Origin: Opitutaceae bacterium UBA3033
GTDB lineage: Bacteria > Verrucomicrobiota > Verrucomicrobiia > Opitutales > Opitutaceae
Direction: 5' to 3'
NCBI GenBank assembly: GCA_002367815.1
Contig: DFDG01000174.1
Span: 8,190 to 15,003, forward strand
Length of the DNA: 6,814 bases
Shown in pieces: positions 1 to 5,338 of this stretch; position 1 is the first letter of the stretch, and every line of letters begins with the position of its first letter. The notes beneath the pieces are model-generated. The model made no database searches. It was not told the origin of the DNA and was given only the letters and a program-made list of their open reading frames with translations. The translations under genes and the position numbers were made by a program.

Positions 1-410
1 AGATATTCCGCAAAGGCACCGTCACGATTTACGCCAACTCCTTTCGTGTCTTTGCATAGATGCCTGCGTCCCGCGAGACAGTTGCGGCATACTCCACACA
101 CAATGTGGCCCTCACCATCAACCAAGTCACCTTTTTTATAACCGACAACATTGGCCCCGACTTCTGCAATCGTGCCCACAAACTCATGCCCGATAACCAT
201 CGGCGGTTTTATGGTTTTCTGAGCCCATGAATCCCAATTGTAGATATGAACGTCAGTGCCACAGATCGATGTCTGTTTGATTTTGATGAGCACATCGTTG
301 ATACCGGGTGTCGGCACCGGCACATCGATCATCTGCAGCCCTGGTTCTGGGCTTAGTTTGGCAATGGCACGCATGGTTCTGTCAGGCATAGAAAAAGAGT
401 CTGTCGACAT
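1..410 (-). CDS. tdh: L-threonine 3-dehydrogenase, N-terminal part (cut by window edge)
   Basis: Zinc-dependent medium-chain dehydrogenase that oxidises L-threonine to 2-amino-3-ketobutyrate with NAD+ in the cytoplasm. About 136 residues are visible; the Rossmann domain and C-terminus lie beyond position 1. From the internal Met at 374 the protein aligns without gaps to my recollection of E. coli Tdh (about 341 aa). Counting from that Met, the catalytic-zinc residues are C38 in ICGTDVHIYNWD and H63-E64 in IGHEF. The structural-zinc cysteines are C93, C96, C99 and C107, followed by GVGVNRDGAFAEY. Three in-frame ATGs (410, 389, 374) are possible and none has a clear Shine-Dalgarno; an in-frame TAG at 431-429 limits the N-terminus. 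I give the longest, but 374 matches the E. coli start. The usual partner kbl is not in view and could lie downstream, off the window. The MGMT locus lies 64 bp upstream on the same strand. Confidence 0.93.
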   Translation of the reverse strand, partial: MSTDSFSMPDRTMRAIAKLSPEPGLQMIDVPVPTPGINDVLIKIKQTSICGTDVHIYNWDSWAQKTIKPPMVIGHEFVGTIAEVGANVVGYKKGDLVDGEGHIVCGVCRNCLAGRRHLCKDTKGVGVNRDGAFAEY

Positions 411-435
411 CGCACCACGAAACAATCTCTAACCC

Positions 436-464
436 CGTATAACTCGAGGTCTAAGCAAAGTTAA
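436..464 (-). promoter_or_regulatory. Possible sigma70-type promoter for tdh
   Basis: On the minus strand TTAACT (464-459) and TATACG (441-436) are separated by exactly 17 bp; each matches the consensus at 4 of 6 positions. Transcription would start near 429, giving a leader of about 19 nt to the ATG at 410 or 55 nt to the ATG at 374. It sits in the short gap between the MGMT stop and tdh. By eye only; matches of this strength also occur by chance. Confidence 0.3.
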
Positions 465-474
465 TGGCCCGGTT

Positions 475-750
475 TTATTCTGCGAATAGTTGAGCCCCTT
501 CGAGGGCGAGGAGGCGTAGTTTGGTTTTGATACCTCCGCTCCCCGAAAATCCTGTCATCTTGCCATCACTTGCCACCACGCGATGACAGGGAATCAGTAG
601 GGGCCAGGGATTGATCCCAAGAGCCGCTCCCACGGCGCGAATCACTGCTGGGGATTGGCCCATTTTTCGTGCGATATCGCCGTAGCTGCAGGTACTGCCG
701 GCTTTGATCGCGAGGGTCTGTTCAAATACTTCCCGATGAAATTCAGTCAC
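475..750 (-). CDS. MGMT/Ogt C-terminal DNA-binding and active-site domain (91 aa)
   Basis: This half holds everything known to be needed for the alkyl-transfer chemistry. The winged-helix entry is SYGDIARKMG (residues 23-32), then comes RAVGAALGINP with the arginine finger and Asn hinge. The active-site motif is IPCHRVV, with acceptor Cys codon TGT at 588-586, and the tail is KMTGFSGSGG followed by KLRLLALEG. The start is GTG at 750, the first usable start after the TAG at 765-763; AGGA overlaps that stop and lies 10 nt before the GTG. At 91 aa it resembles in size the alkyltransferase-like (ATL) proteins, but those carry Trp instead of the acceptor Cys, and here Cys is kept. It may be a stand-alone remnant, a reinitiated subunit working with the N-terminal piece, or simply the 3' half of a broken gene. 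It stops with TAA at 477-475. Confidence 0.7.
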   Translation of the reverse strand: MTEFHREVFEQTLAIKAGSTCSYGDIARKMGQSPAVIRAVGAALGINPWPLLIPCHRVVASDGKMTGFSGSGGIKTKLRLLALEGAQLFAE

Positions 751-762
751 GAGAGCGTAGTC

Positions 763-969
763 CTACTCGACTGCACTGAAATCCTGCAGGTCACCCTCAA
801 GATGTGACTGAACTCGGGAAATAATGCTTTTCACTGCTCCACTTGGAGCAGTTGGATGAACGTCCTTTTCAATAACCGGATTCGCCAAAAGATGGAACCG
901 GGTTATCCCGGATTCATGCCAACTGATGGCGCACGAACCCCGCTCGGTCTCAAAGGATGAAATAAACAT
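763..969 (-). CDS. MGMT/Ogt N-terminal domain fragment (68 aa)
   Basis: The sequence starts MFISSFETERGSCAISWHES and continues through GITRFHLLANP to a helical SIISRVQSHLEGDLQDFSAVE tail. This is the pattern of the ribonuclease-like N-terminal domain of bacterial Ogt proteins: 'T..G...' strand, 'G+T+' strand, then a helix ending 'L.G.L..F'. It ends at TAG 765-763, 12 nt before the GTG that opens the downstream half in the same frame. The start at ATG 969 is chosen because similarity to the family begins there. ATGs at 990, 999 and 1002 would add up to 11 residues, and the frame stays open to 1137, but that part lies opposite the dGTPase-family gene. No Shine-Dalgarno is evident. Alone it would have no methyltransferase activity. 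Confidence 0.5.
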   Translation of the reverse strand: MFISSFETERGSCAISWHESGITRFHLLANPVIEKDVHPTAPSGAVKSIISRVQSHLEGDLQDFSAVE

Positions 970-1026
970 GCGATTGGTTAGGGTTTGCATCCTGACCATC
1001 ATCCTATTGCTGTCGAAATCAATCCC

Positions 1027-2295
1027 ATGGAAAACCGGTTTTACAGTGCATTTGATGCCGAGTCGTTTGGCGGCAGTCGCAAACCGGATTATCGTAGTCC
1101 GTTCCAGACCGATCGCGACTGTATCATTCATGCGCATGCTTTCCGCAAGCTTCAGTCCAAAACCCAGGTTTTTCTGTCAGGGGAATATGACTTCTATCGT
1201 ACCCGGTTGACGCACTCCATTGAAGTTTCCCAGATTGGGCGTTCCATCTGCCATTATCTTCGCACCCGAGGCGAACCATTGAAGCCAGATTTTTTTATCG
1301 ATAGTGATTTGGTGGAGGCCAGCTGCCTTGCGCATGATCTAGGGCATCCTCCGTTTGGTCATTCCGGGGAACGCACACTCCAAGAACTGATGATCAAATG
1401 GGGCGGATTCGAAGGCAATGCGCAGACCCTCCATTTGCTCACTGCGACCATCTTTCAGAATGAGTCCGGGGTGCGGGGTATGCGACCTACGCGGGCCTTG
1501 CTCGATGGCGTGCTGAAATACAAGAAACTCTTCAAGGAATATCCAAAGGCCCCTTCGAATCACTTTATTTACGACCGCCAGCTGAAATGCCGGGATTTTG
1601 TTTTCGGCGGCACGGCCATACCGAAAGCATTGCATCAGGGTGAGGTATTGAACGAATTCAAGAGCATCGAATGTCAGATCATGGACTGGGCCGACGATGC
1701 GGCCTATTCGCTCAATGATATCGTGGATGGAGTGAAAGCAGGATTTCTTACGGTCGATCGAATTGAAGACTGGGCGCACGAGCAGACGATTGGAGTCGAG
1801 GAGCAACAGCACCTTGATCGTTTGTATCAGGCCATGCGGAGCGATCGGCTCGAGGGGATTTTCGGCGCCCGCATCGGAGGTTTTATTCAAGCCTGCCGCT
1901 TGCGGGAAAGGGAGAATTTCATGTCGGCCCAAACGAATCGCTATCGTTACGAACTCGTGGTGGCACCCACCGCATTAAGGGAAGCAATGTTTTTCAAGAC
2001 GATGGCCAACGACCTCATTTTCGAGAGCCCGCAATTGCAGCAAATGGAACACAAAGCGCGTCGCGTGCTGTTCGATTTGTGGGCATCGATCTGGAGTAAC
2101 TACGTTGATAAGGGCACTCGGGTTATAAATATCCTGCCGCCTCAAGCTGGTCGATTGATTGATGCCGCCCGCACCAAACAGGACAAAGCCCGGCAGATTT
2201 GCGATTACCTTTGTGGTCTGACTGATGGCACTATCGTGCACACCTATCGCCGTCTTTTTGATCCGGAATTTGGTTCAATACGGGATCTGAGCTAA
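1027..2295 (+). CDS. dgt: dGTPase-family HD phosphohydrolase (deoxyguanosinetriphosphate triphosphohydrolase-like)
   Basis: A 422-aa cytoplasmic enzyme of the HD superfamily; relatives cleave dGTP or other dNTPs to the deoxynucleoside and tripolyphosphate and so lower dNTP pools. The family signature runs from the start: RSPFQTDRD (23-31), AFRKLQSKTQVF (38-49) and YRTRLTHSIEVSQIGRSI (57-74, metal ligand H63). Then come LAHDLGHPPFGHSGE (101-115, HD pair H103-D104 plus H107 and H112), GFEGNAQTL (127-135) and WADDAAYSLNDIVDG (221-235, fourth ligand D224). Length fits the family. The start at 1027 (MENRFYSAFD) is preferred; ATG 985 would add 14 unconvincing residues. No Shine-Dalgarno is seen. 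It is divergent from the MGMT locus (57-bp gap) and convergent with the next gene (2-bp gap). The exact substrate is not shown by sequence. Some dGTPases also act against phage, but nothing here suggests a defence setting. Confidence 0.9.
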   Translation: MENRFYSAFDAESFGGSRKPDYRSPFQTDRDCIIHAHAFRKLQSKTQVFLSGEYDFYRTRLTHSIEVSQIGRSICHYLRTRGEPLKPDFFIDSDLVEASCLAHDLGHPPFGHSGERTLQELMIKWGGFEGNAQTLHLLTATIFQNESGVRGMRPTRALLDGVLKYKKLFKEYPKAPSNHFIYDRQLKCRDFVFGGTAIPKALHQGEVLNEFKSIECQIMDWADDAAYSLNDIVDGVKAGFLTVDRIEDWAHEQTIGVEEQQHLDRLYQAMRSDRLEGIFGARIGGFIQACRLRERENFMSAQTNRYRYELVVAPTALREAMFFKTMANDLIFESPQLQQMEHKARRVLFDLWASIWSNYVDKGTRVINILPPQAGRLIDAARTKQDKARQICDYLCGLTDGTIVHTYRRLFDPEFGSIRDLS

Positions 2296-2297
2296 TC

Positions 2298-2906
2298 CTA
2301 ATGAACAGCGGGTGGGAGGTGACCTTTCTTCACCGCTTCATCAATCATGTTCAGGGCGTAGGTCCAGAGCCGTGGTGAGCCCTTGACGATATGTTGGTTG
2401 CGCGCGACCACGCGATCATGGGTCACGCCGTGTTTCTGCCACGCATGCCCTTCCGTCAGGCAATTCAACAACATGGGGTGAAAGCGGTCGCAGGCGGCGG
2501 CGAATTTCGATTCGGGCGTATCCATGGCTTCAAACTCATCCCATAGGGCGCGGAACTCTGCCGTTTGATCAGGAGGAAGCAGTCCGAAAATTCGATCGGC
2601 CGCGACTGACTCACGCTCAAGCTGATCGACCATGTTTTTGGAATCGTAAGCAAAAGTATCTCCGGCATCGATTTCGACCAGATCGTGGATCAACACCATT
2701 TTCAAAACTCGCAGCACATCGAGCGGTTGGTGAATCGAATGCTCCGCCAAGGTGATGATCATGAGGGCGAAGTGCCACGAATGCTCCGCGTCATTTTCGG
2801 GCCGTCGACTCTGAGTGAGGATGGTTTGGCGAAAAACCTCCTTCAATTTATCCGCTTCGATCAGGAAACGCATTTGGCTCTCAAGACGTTCGTTGGCGGT
2901 ATCCAT
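2298..2906 (-). CDS. HD-domain protein, YfbR/HDDC2-like 5'-deoxynucleotidase
   Basis: A 202-aa soluble HD-domain protein. Characterised relatives (E. coli YfbR, human HDDC2 family) hydrolyse deoxynucleoside 5'-monophosphates to nucleosides with a divalent metal. Visible motifs: RRPENDAEHSWHFALM (34-49, metal ligand H42), LIHDLVEIDAGD (72-83, HD pair H74-D75 and a following acidic cluster) and KFAAACDRFHPML (134-146, D140 as the last metal ligand). Order and spacing match HDDC2, which has RPESVSDH, LVHDMAE and KFVKQLDQ. Start ATG 2906 needs no further extension; a second Met (residue 12, 2873) is possible. There is no Shine-Dalgarno, but a good promoter lies about 57 nt upstream. The TAG stop at 2300-2298 is 2 bp from the end of the convergent dGTPase-family gene, so the two transcripts must run into each other. 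The substrate is inferred from family only. Confidence 0.85.
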   Translation of the reverse strand: MDTANERLESQMRFLIEADKLKEVFRQTILTQSRRPENDAEHSWHFALMIITLAEHSIHQPLDVLRVLKMVLIHDLVEIDAGDTFAYDSKNMVDQLERESVAADRIFGLLPPDQTAEFRALWDEFEAMDTPESKFAAACDRFHPMLLNCLTEGHAWQKHGVTHDRVVARNQHIVKGSPRLWTYALNMIDEAVKKGHLPPAVH

Positions 2907-2962
2907 GACTCAGATAAATGCGACACAAACCCTTGGGCGAGCGCAGAGTCATAACGGGTTAA

Positions 2963-2991
2963 ATTGTATTCGTGTCATAGCTCTCTGTCGA
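2963..2991 (-). promoter_or_regulatory. Sigma70-type promoter for the YfbR/HDDC2-like gene
   Basis: On the minus strand TCGACA (2991-2986, 5 of 6 to TTGACA) and TACAAT (2968-2963, 5 of 6 to TATAAT) are separated by exactly 17 bp. Transcription would start near 2956, giving a leader of about 50 nt before ATG 2906. It is the best promoter match I see in the window and points away from serA. A plus-strand promoter of similar quality for serA was not found in the same 154-bp gap; TATACG at 2999-3004 lacks a matching -35. Confidence 0.5.
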
Positions 2992-3023
2992 GGCGGTGTA
3001 TACGGGATTTTCCTTTGCGTTTT

Positions 3024-3028
3024 GGAGG
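3024..3028 (+). promoter_or_regulatory. GGAGG Shine-Dalgarno-like site, oddly placed before serA
   Basis: This is the only strong anti-SD match found ahead of a gene in the window. It lies just 2 nt before an in-frame ATG at 3031 and 32 nt before the homology-supported serA start at 3061. The first spacing is too tight and the second too long for normal initiation. No ATG, GTG or TTG stands at the usual 5-9 nt distance. It may be chance, or mark a 10-residue longer SerA beginning MIFHSTPFFQ. Confidence 0.3.
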
Positions 3029-3060
3029 CAATGATTTTTCATTCGACTCCTTTTTTCCAA

Positions 3061-4650
3061 ATGAAAGTCCTCGTAGCCGATAAAGTCTCACCCAAAGGGG
3101 TTGAATACCTGCGCCAACAGCCAGGTCTGGAGGTCATTGAGGCTTATGGCTCTACCCATGAGCAAGTCCTTGCCTTGGTCGCTGATGTGCACGCGATCGT
3201 GGTTCGGAGTGAGACGCAAATCACGGCCGAGGTTATTGCTGCTGCTCCGTTGTTAAAGGTCGTTGGCCGGGCTGGAGTGGGCGTAGATAACGTCGATGTA
3301 GAAGCTGCCACCGAACGAGGGGTGATTGTAATGAACACCCCCTCGGGCAACACCATTGCCACGGCCGAACTGACCTTTACTCATATTCTTTGTGGCGCGC
3401 GACCAGTGCCACAGGCCGCCGCTTCCATGAAAGCGGGTAAATGGGAACGTAAAAATCTGTCTGGGATAGAGCTGTTTCGCAAAACTCTCGGGGTGGTCGG
3501 TTTGGGCCGTATCGGCGCGGAGGTGGCGAAACGTGCCCAGGCTTTCGGGATGCGAGTAATTGCCTATGATCCTTATCTGGCTCCCAGTCGGGCCAAGGCA
3601 ATGCAGGTCGAAGGAGTCAGTCTCGACCAATTGCTCGCAGAGAGTGACTACATCACGGTTCACATGCCACTCACGGATTCGACTCATCACATGATAGATG
3701 AAGCTGCCTTGGCGAAATGTAAGAAAGGGGTGCGCCTCTTTAACTGTGCGCGTGGCGGTATCATCAAGGAAGCAGCCTTGATCGAAGGTTTGAAATCCGG
3801 GCAAGTCGCGGCCGCGGGTCTGGATGTCTATGAAAACGAACCACTGGCGACGGACAGTGAATTGCGACAATTGCCCAATATCAGTCTGACACCCCATCTC
3901 GGAGCCTCCACGGCAGAAGCGCAGGAGAGTGTGGGCATCGAAATTGCCGAGCAAATTGTCGACGTGTTGAAGGGCGGAGTGATTCGTAATGCGGTTAACA
4001 TGCCTTCGCTCGACGCAGCGACCCTCAAGGTGTTGGGACCTTACCTTAACTTGGGCGAGAAACTCGGATCGTTGGTTCAACAAATTGGGCCGTCGCAGAT
4101 TGATACACTCAATATCACCTATTGGGGCCGGATTGTTGATCTCGATGCGAATTCTGTCACACGGGCCATCCAGCTTGGTTTTCTACGCAAGATCAGCGGA
4201 GATTCGGTCAATCATGTGAATGCTCCGGTCGCTTTAAAGCGTCTCGGCGTCAAAGTGCAGGTGCTGAAATCCACCGATGAGATCGACTACACCGAATTGA
4301 TTTCAGTGGAATCCCTCGCAGCGGATGGTTCGGTTTGCGGGGCCAAGGGCACTTTAATGGGCAAGACCGGTAAACCACGCATTGTTGAAATCTACAATCG
4401 TGAGGTTGAGGTCGAGGCTGACGGCAAACTGCTGTTGATCGAGAATCATGACGAACCCGGCATGATTGGATATGTCGGCACATTGTTGGGCAAGGACGGG
4501 GTCAATATCGCCAACATGTCTCTTAGCCGCAAAGAACTCGGACAAACGGCCATAATGGTTATCAATTTGGACAGCGAGCCCAGCCCGTCGGCCCGCACGG
4601 AATTAAAGTCGCATCAGGCGATCAAACTGGCAAAATTTATCCAGCTCTGA
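3061..4650 (+). CDS. serA: D-3-phosphoglycerate dehydrogenase, long form with ASB and ACT domains
   Basis: Catalyses the first step of serine synthesis, NAD+-dependent oxidation of 3-phosphoglycerate to 3-phosphohydroxypyruvate, in the cytoplasm. The product is 529 aa, typical for type I PGDH. Domains: substrate-binding domain (1-98 and about 285-315) with VVGRAGVGVDNVD (67-79) and NTPSGNT (92-98); NAD-binding domain with VVGLGRIG (145-152) and D170 after the second strand. The catalytic triad is R231 in NCARGG, E260 in DVYENEP and H279 in TPHLGAST. An allosteric substrate-binding (ASB) domain follows (about 320-450), then a C-terminal ACT domain (about 457-529, LLLIENHDEPGMIGYVG). The ACT domain suggests serine feedback by analogy; not all long PGDHs respond. 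Start 3061 (MKVLVADKVS) follows family alignment; ATG 3031 is the alternative. The upstream 20 nt are pyrimidine-rich without Shine-Dalgarno. Probably first gene of the serA-plsY-hom-lysC unit; plsY follows after 7 bp. Confidence 0.96.
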   Translation: MKVLVADKVSPKGVEYLRQQPGLEVIEAYGSTHEQVLALVADVHAIVVRSETQITAEVIAAAPLLKVVGRAGVGVDNVDVEAATERGVIVMNTPSGNTIATAELTFTHILCGARPVPQAAASMKAGKWERKNLSGIELFRKTLGVVGLGRIGAEVAKRAQAFGMRVIAYDPYLAPSRAKAMQVEGVSLDQLLAESDYITVHMPLTDSTHHMIDEAALAKCKKGVRLFNCARGGIIKEAALIEGLKSGQVAAAGLDVYENEPLATDSELRQLPNISLTPHLGASTAEAQESVGIEIAEQIVDVLKGGVIRNAVNMPSLDAATLKVLGPYLNLGEKLGSLVQQIGPSQIDTLNITYWGRIVDLDANSVTRAIQLGFLRKISGDSVNHVNAPVALKRLGVKVQVLKSTDEIDYTELISVESLAADGSVCGAKGTLMGKTGKPRIVEIYNREVEVEADGKLLLIENHDEPGMIGYVGTLLGKDGVNIANMSLSRKELGQTAIMVINLDSEPSPSARTELKSHQAIKLAKFIQL

Positions 4651-4657
4651 GTCGGCC

Positions 4658-5338
4658 ATGATTGTTTTTATCCTTACAACCGGTGTGATTGGTTACCTAT
4701 TAGGCGCATTGCCTTTTGGTTACCTTGTCGCGCGGGCCAAAGGGGTGAATATTTTCGAAGTCGGGAGCAAGAGTCCCGGTGCGACCAATGTGCGTCGCGT
4801 GCTCGGCAAGGGACCGGGCAATCTCGTTTTCGTACTCGATACTTTGAAAGGCGCCGTCGCCAGCTCCTGGGTGCTGATGATGTATTTTGGCGTTAACATT
4901 AACTATGAATTTGGTCAGTGGGGACTCAATATGGCGGGCGCAATTGCCGGCGCGACTTGGCTCCAACTCGGAGCATCCGGATTGATCGGTGCCATGTTCG
5001 GTCACAGTTTTTCCTGTTTTACGAAATTCAAGGGAGGGAAAGGTGTGGCGACTGGTGCGGGTGGACTGGTTGTGGTGATGCCCATGGCTGCATTGATTGG
5101 TGCGGTCGTATGGGTACTCGTTTTTCTAATTTCCCGTTATGTTTCATTGGCCTCGATTATCGCATCATTAACCCTGCCCATTTCCGTTTGGCTGATGGAG
5201 CGTTCTTATTTCGCGTTGGCCATGGCCATATTTGTGGCTGCCTTTGTGGTTTTTCGTCATCGGGAAAATTGTCGCAGACTGCTGAACGGCACGGAAAATC
5301 GATTTGTGAAAAAGAAACCGGATGCACCTGAAGCATGA
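4658..5338 (+). CDS. plsY: Glycerol-3-phosphate acyltransferase PlsY
   Basis: Integral inner-membrane enzyme that transfers an acyl group from acyl phosphate to sn-glycerol 3-phosphate, giving lysophosphatidate, the first step of phospholipid synthesis. It is 226 aa, slightly longer than the common 190-210. The three conserved cytoplasmic motifs are visible: GSKSPGATNVRRVLGKGPG (36-54), GHSFSCFTKFKGGKGVATG (115-133) and FRHRENCRRLLNGTENRF (199-216). Hydrophobic segments lie near 2-24, 56-78, 92-118, 137-158, 161-180 and 183-200. The extra length is mainly around 78-108, before the GHSF motif. The start lies 7 bp after serA without a clear Shine-Dalgarno. Its TGA overlaps the hom ATG (ATGA), so the two are probably translationally coupled. 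A phospholipid gene between amino-acid genes is unusual in function, though the spacing shows it belongs to the same unit. Confidence 0.96.
   Translation: MIVFILTTGVIGYLLGALPFGYLVARAKGVNIFEVGSKSPGATNVRRVLGKGPGNLVFVLDTLKGAVASSWVLMMYFGVNINYEFGQWGLNMAGAIAGATWLQLGASGLIGAMFGHSFSCFTKFKGGKGVATGAGGLVVVMPMAALIGAVVWVLVFLISRYVSLASIIASLTLPISVWLMERSYFALAMAIFVAAFVVFRHRENCRRLLNGTENRFVKKKPDAPEA

Larger units (their letters stand above)
475..969 (-). pseudogene. ogt: MGMT/Ogt-family gene interrupted by one in-frame TAG
   Basis: Read through the stop, this frame gives about 164 codons, the normal length of a two-domain O6-alkylguanine-DNA alkyltransferase (roughly 160-180 aa), which moves an alkyl group from damaged guanine to its own cysteine. 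The N-terminal domain and the DNA-binding domain are in the same frame with no insertion or deletion. The only lesion is TAG at 765-763, at the domain junction: DFSAVE, stop, DYALVTEFHREVFE. Family members usually have a hydrophobic residue, often Leu, at about this position, so a single change such as TTG to TAG would explain it. The two halves are also listed separately because the downstream half could be translated from its own GTG. Whether this is decay, a base error or a working split gene cannot be told from one sequence. Confidence 0.65.

Noticed and set aside
475..750. Alkyltransferase-like (ATL) protein without methyltransferase activity.
   Set aside because: ATL proteins have Trp for the acceptor Cys; here the codon at 588-586 is TGT (Cys), and an N-terminal domain sits directly upstream in frame.
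985..1026. Longer N-terminus for the dGTPase-family protein from ATG 985.
   Set aside because: The added 14 residues (MHPDHHPIAVEINP) show no family similarity and no ribosome site; MENRFYSAFD at 1027 is a better start.
970..1137. Longer N-terminus for the MGMT N-terminal fragment up to 1137.
   Set aside because: Alkyltransferase-like sequence begins around 969; the rest is antisense to the conserved start of the dGTPase-family gene.
2307..2337. Inverted repeat (AGCGGGTG with CACCGCT, or inner GGTGA/TCACC) near the convergent stops, possible terminator.
   Set aside because: It has a bulge or only a 5-bp stem, lacks a T-tract, and lies in the coding end of the nucleotidase-like gene.
1027..2906. 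dGTPase plus HD nucleotidase as an anti-phage defence module.
   Set aside because: dNTP-depleting enzymes can act in defence, but both look like housekeeping family members, are convergent rather than in an operon, and have no mobile or defence genes beside them.
2815..3060. Upstream extension of the serA frame over the nucleotidase-like gene.
   Set aside because: Homology to PGDH begins at 3061, and the extension runs antisense through a conserved HD-domain gene.
3253..4083. Long open frame on the minus strand opposite serA.
   Set aside because: It is fully inside serA, whose protein is conserved along its whole length; the antisense translation shows no recognisable domain and is a codon-bias shadow.
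4668..4682. Short repeat ATCCTTACAACC, also seen at 6658-6668 before lysC.
   Set aside because: Only about 12 bases shared between a coding and an intergenic site, with no third copy noticed; chance is the simplest explanation.
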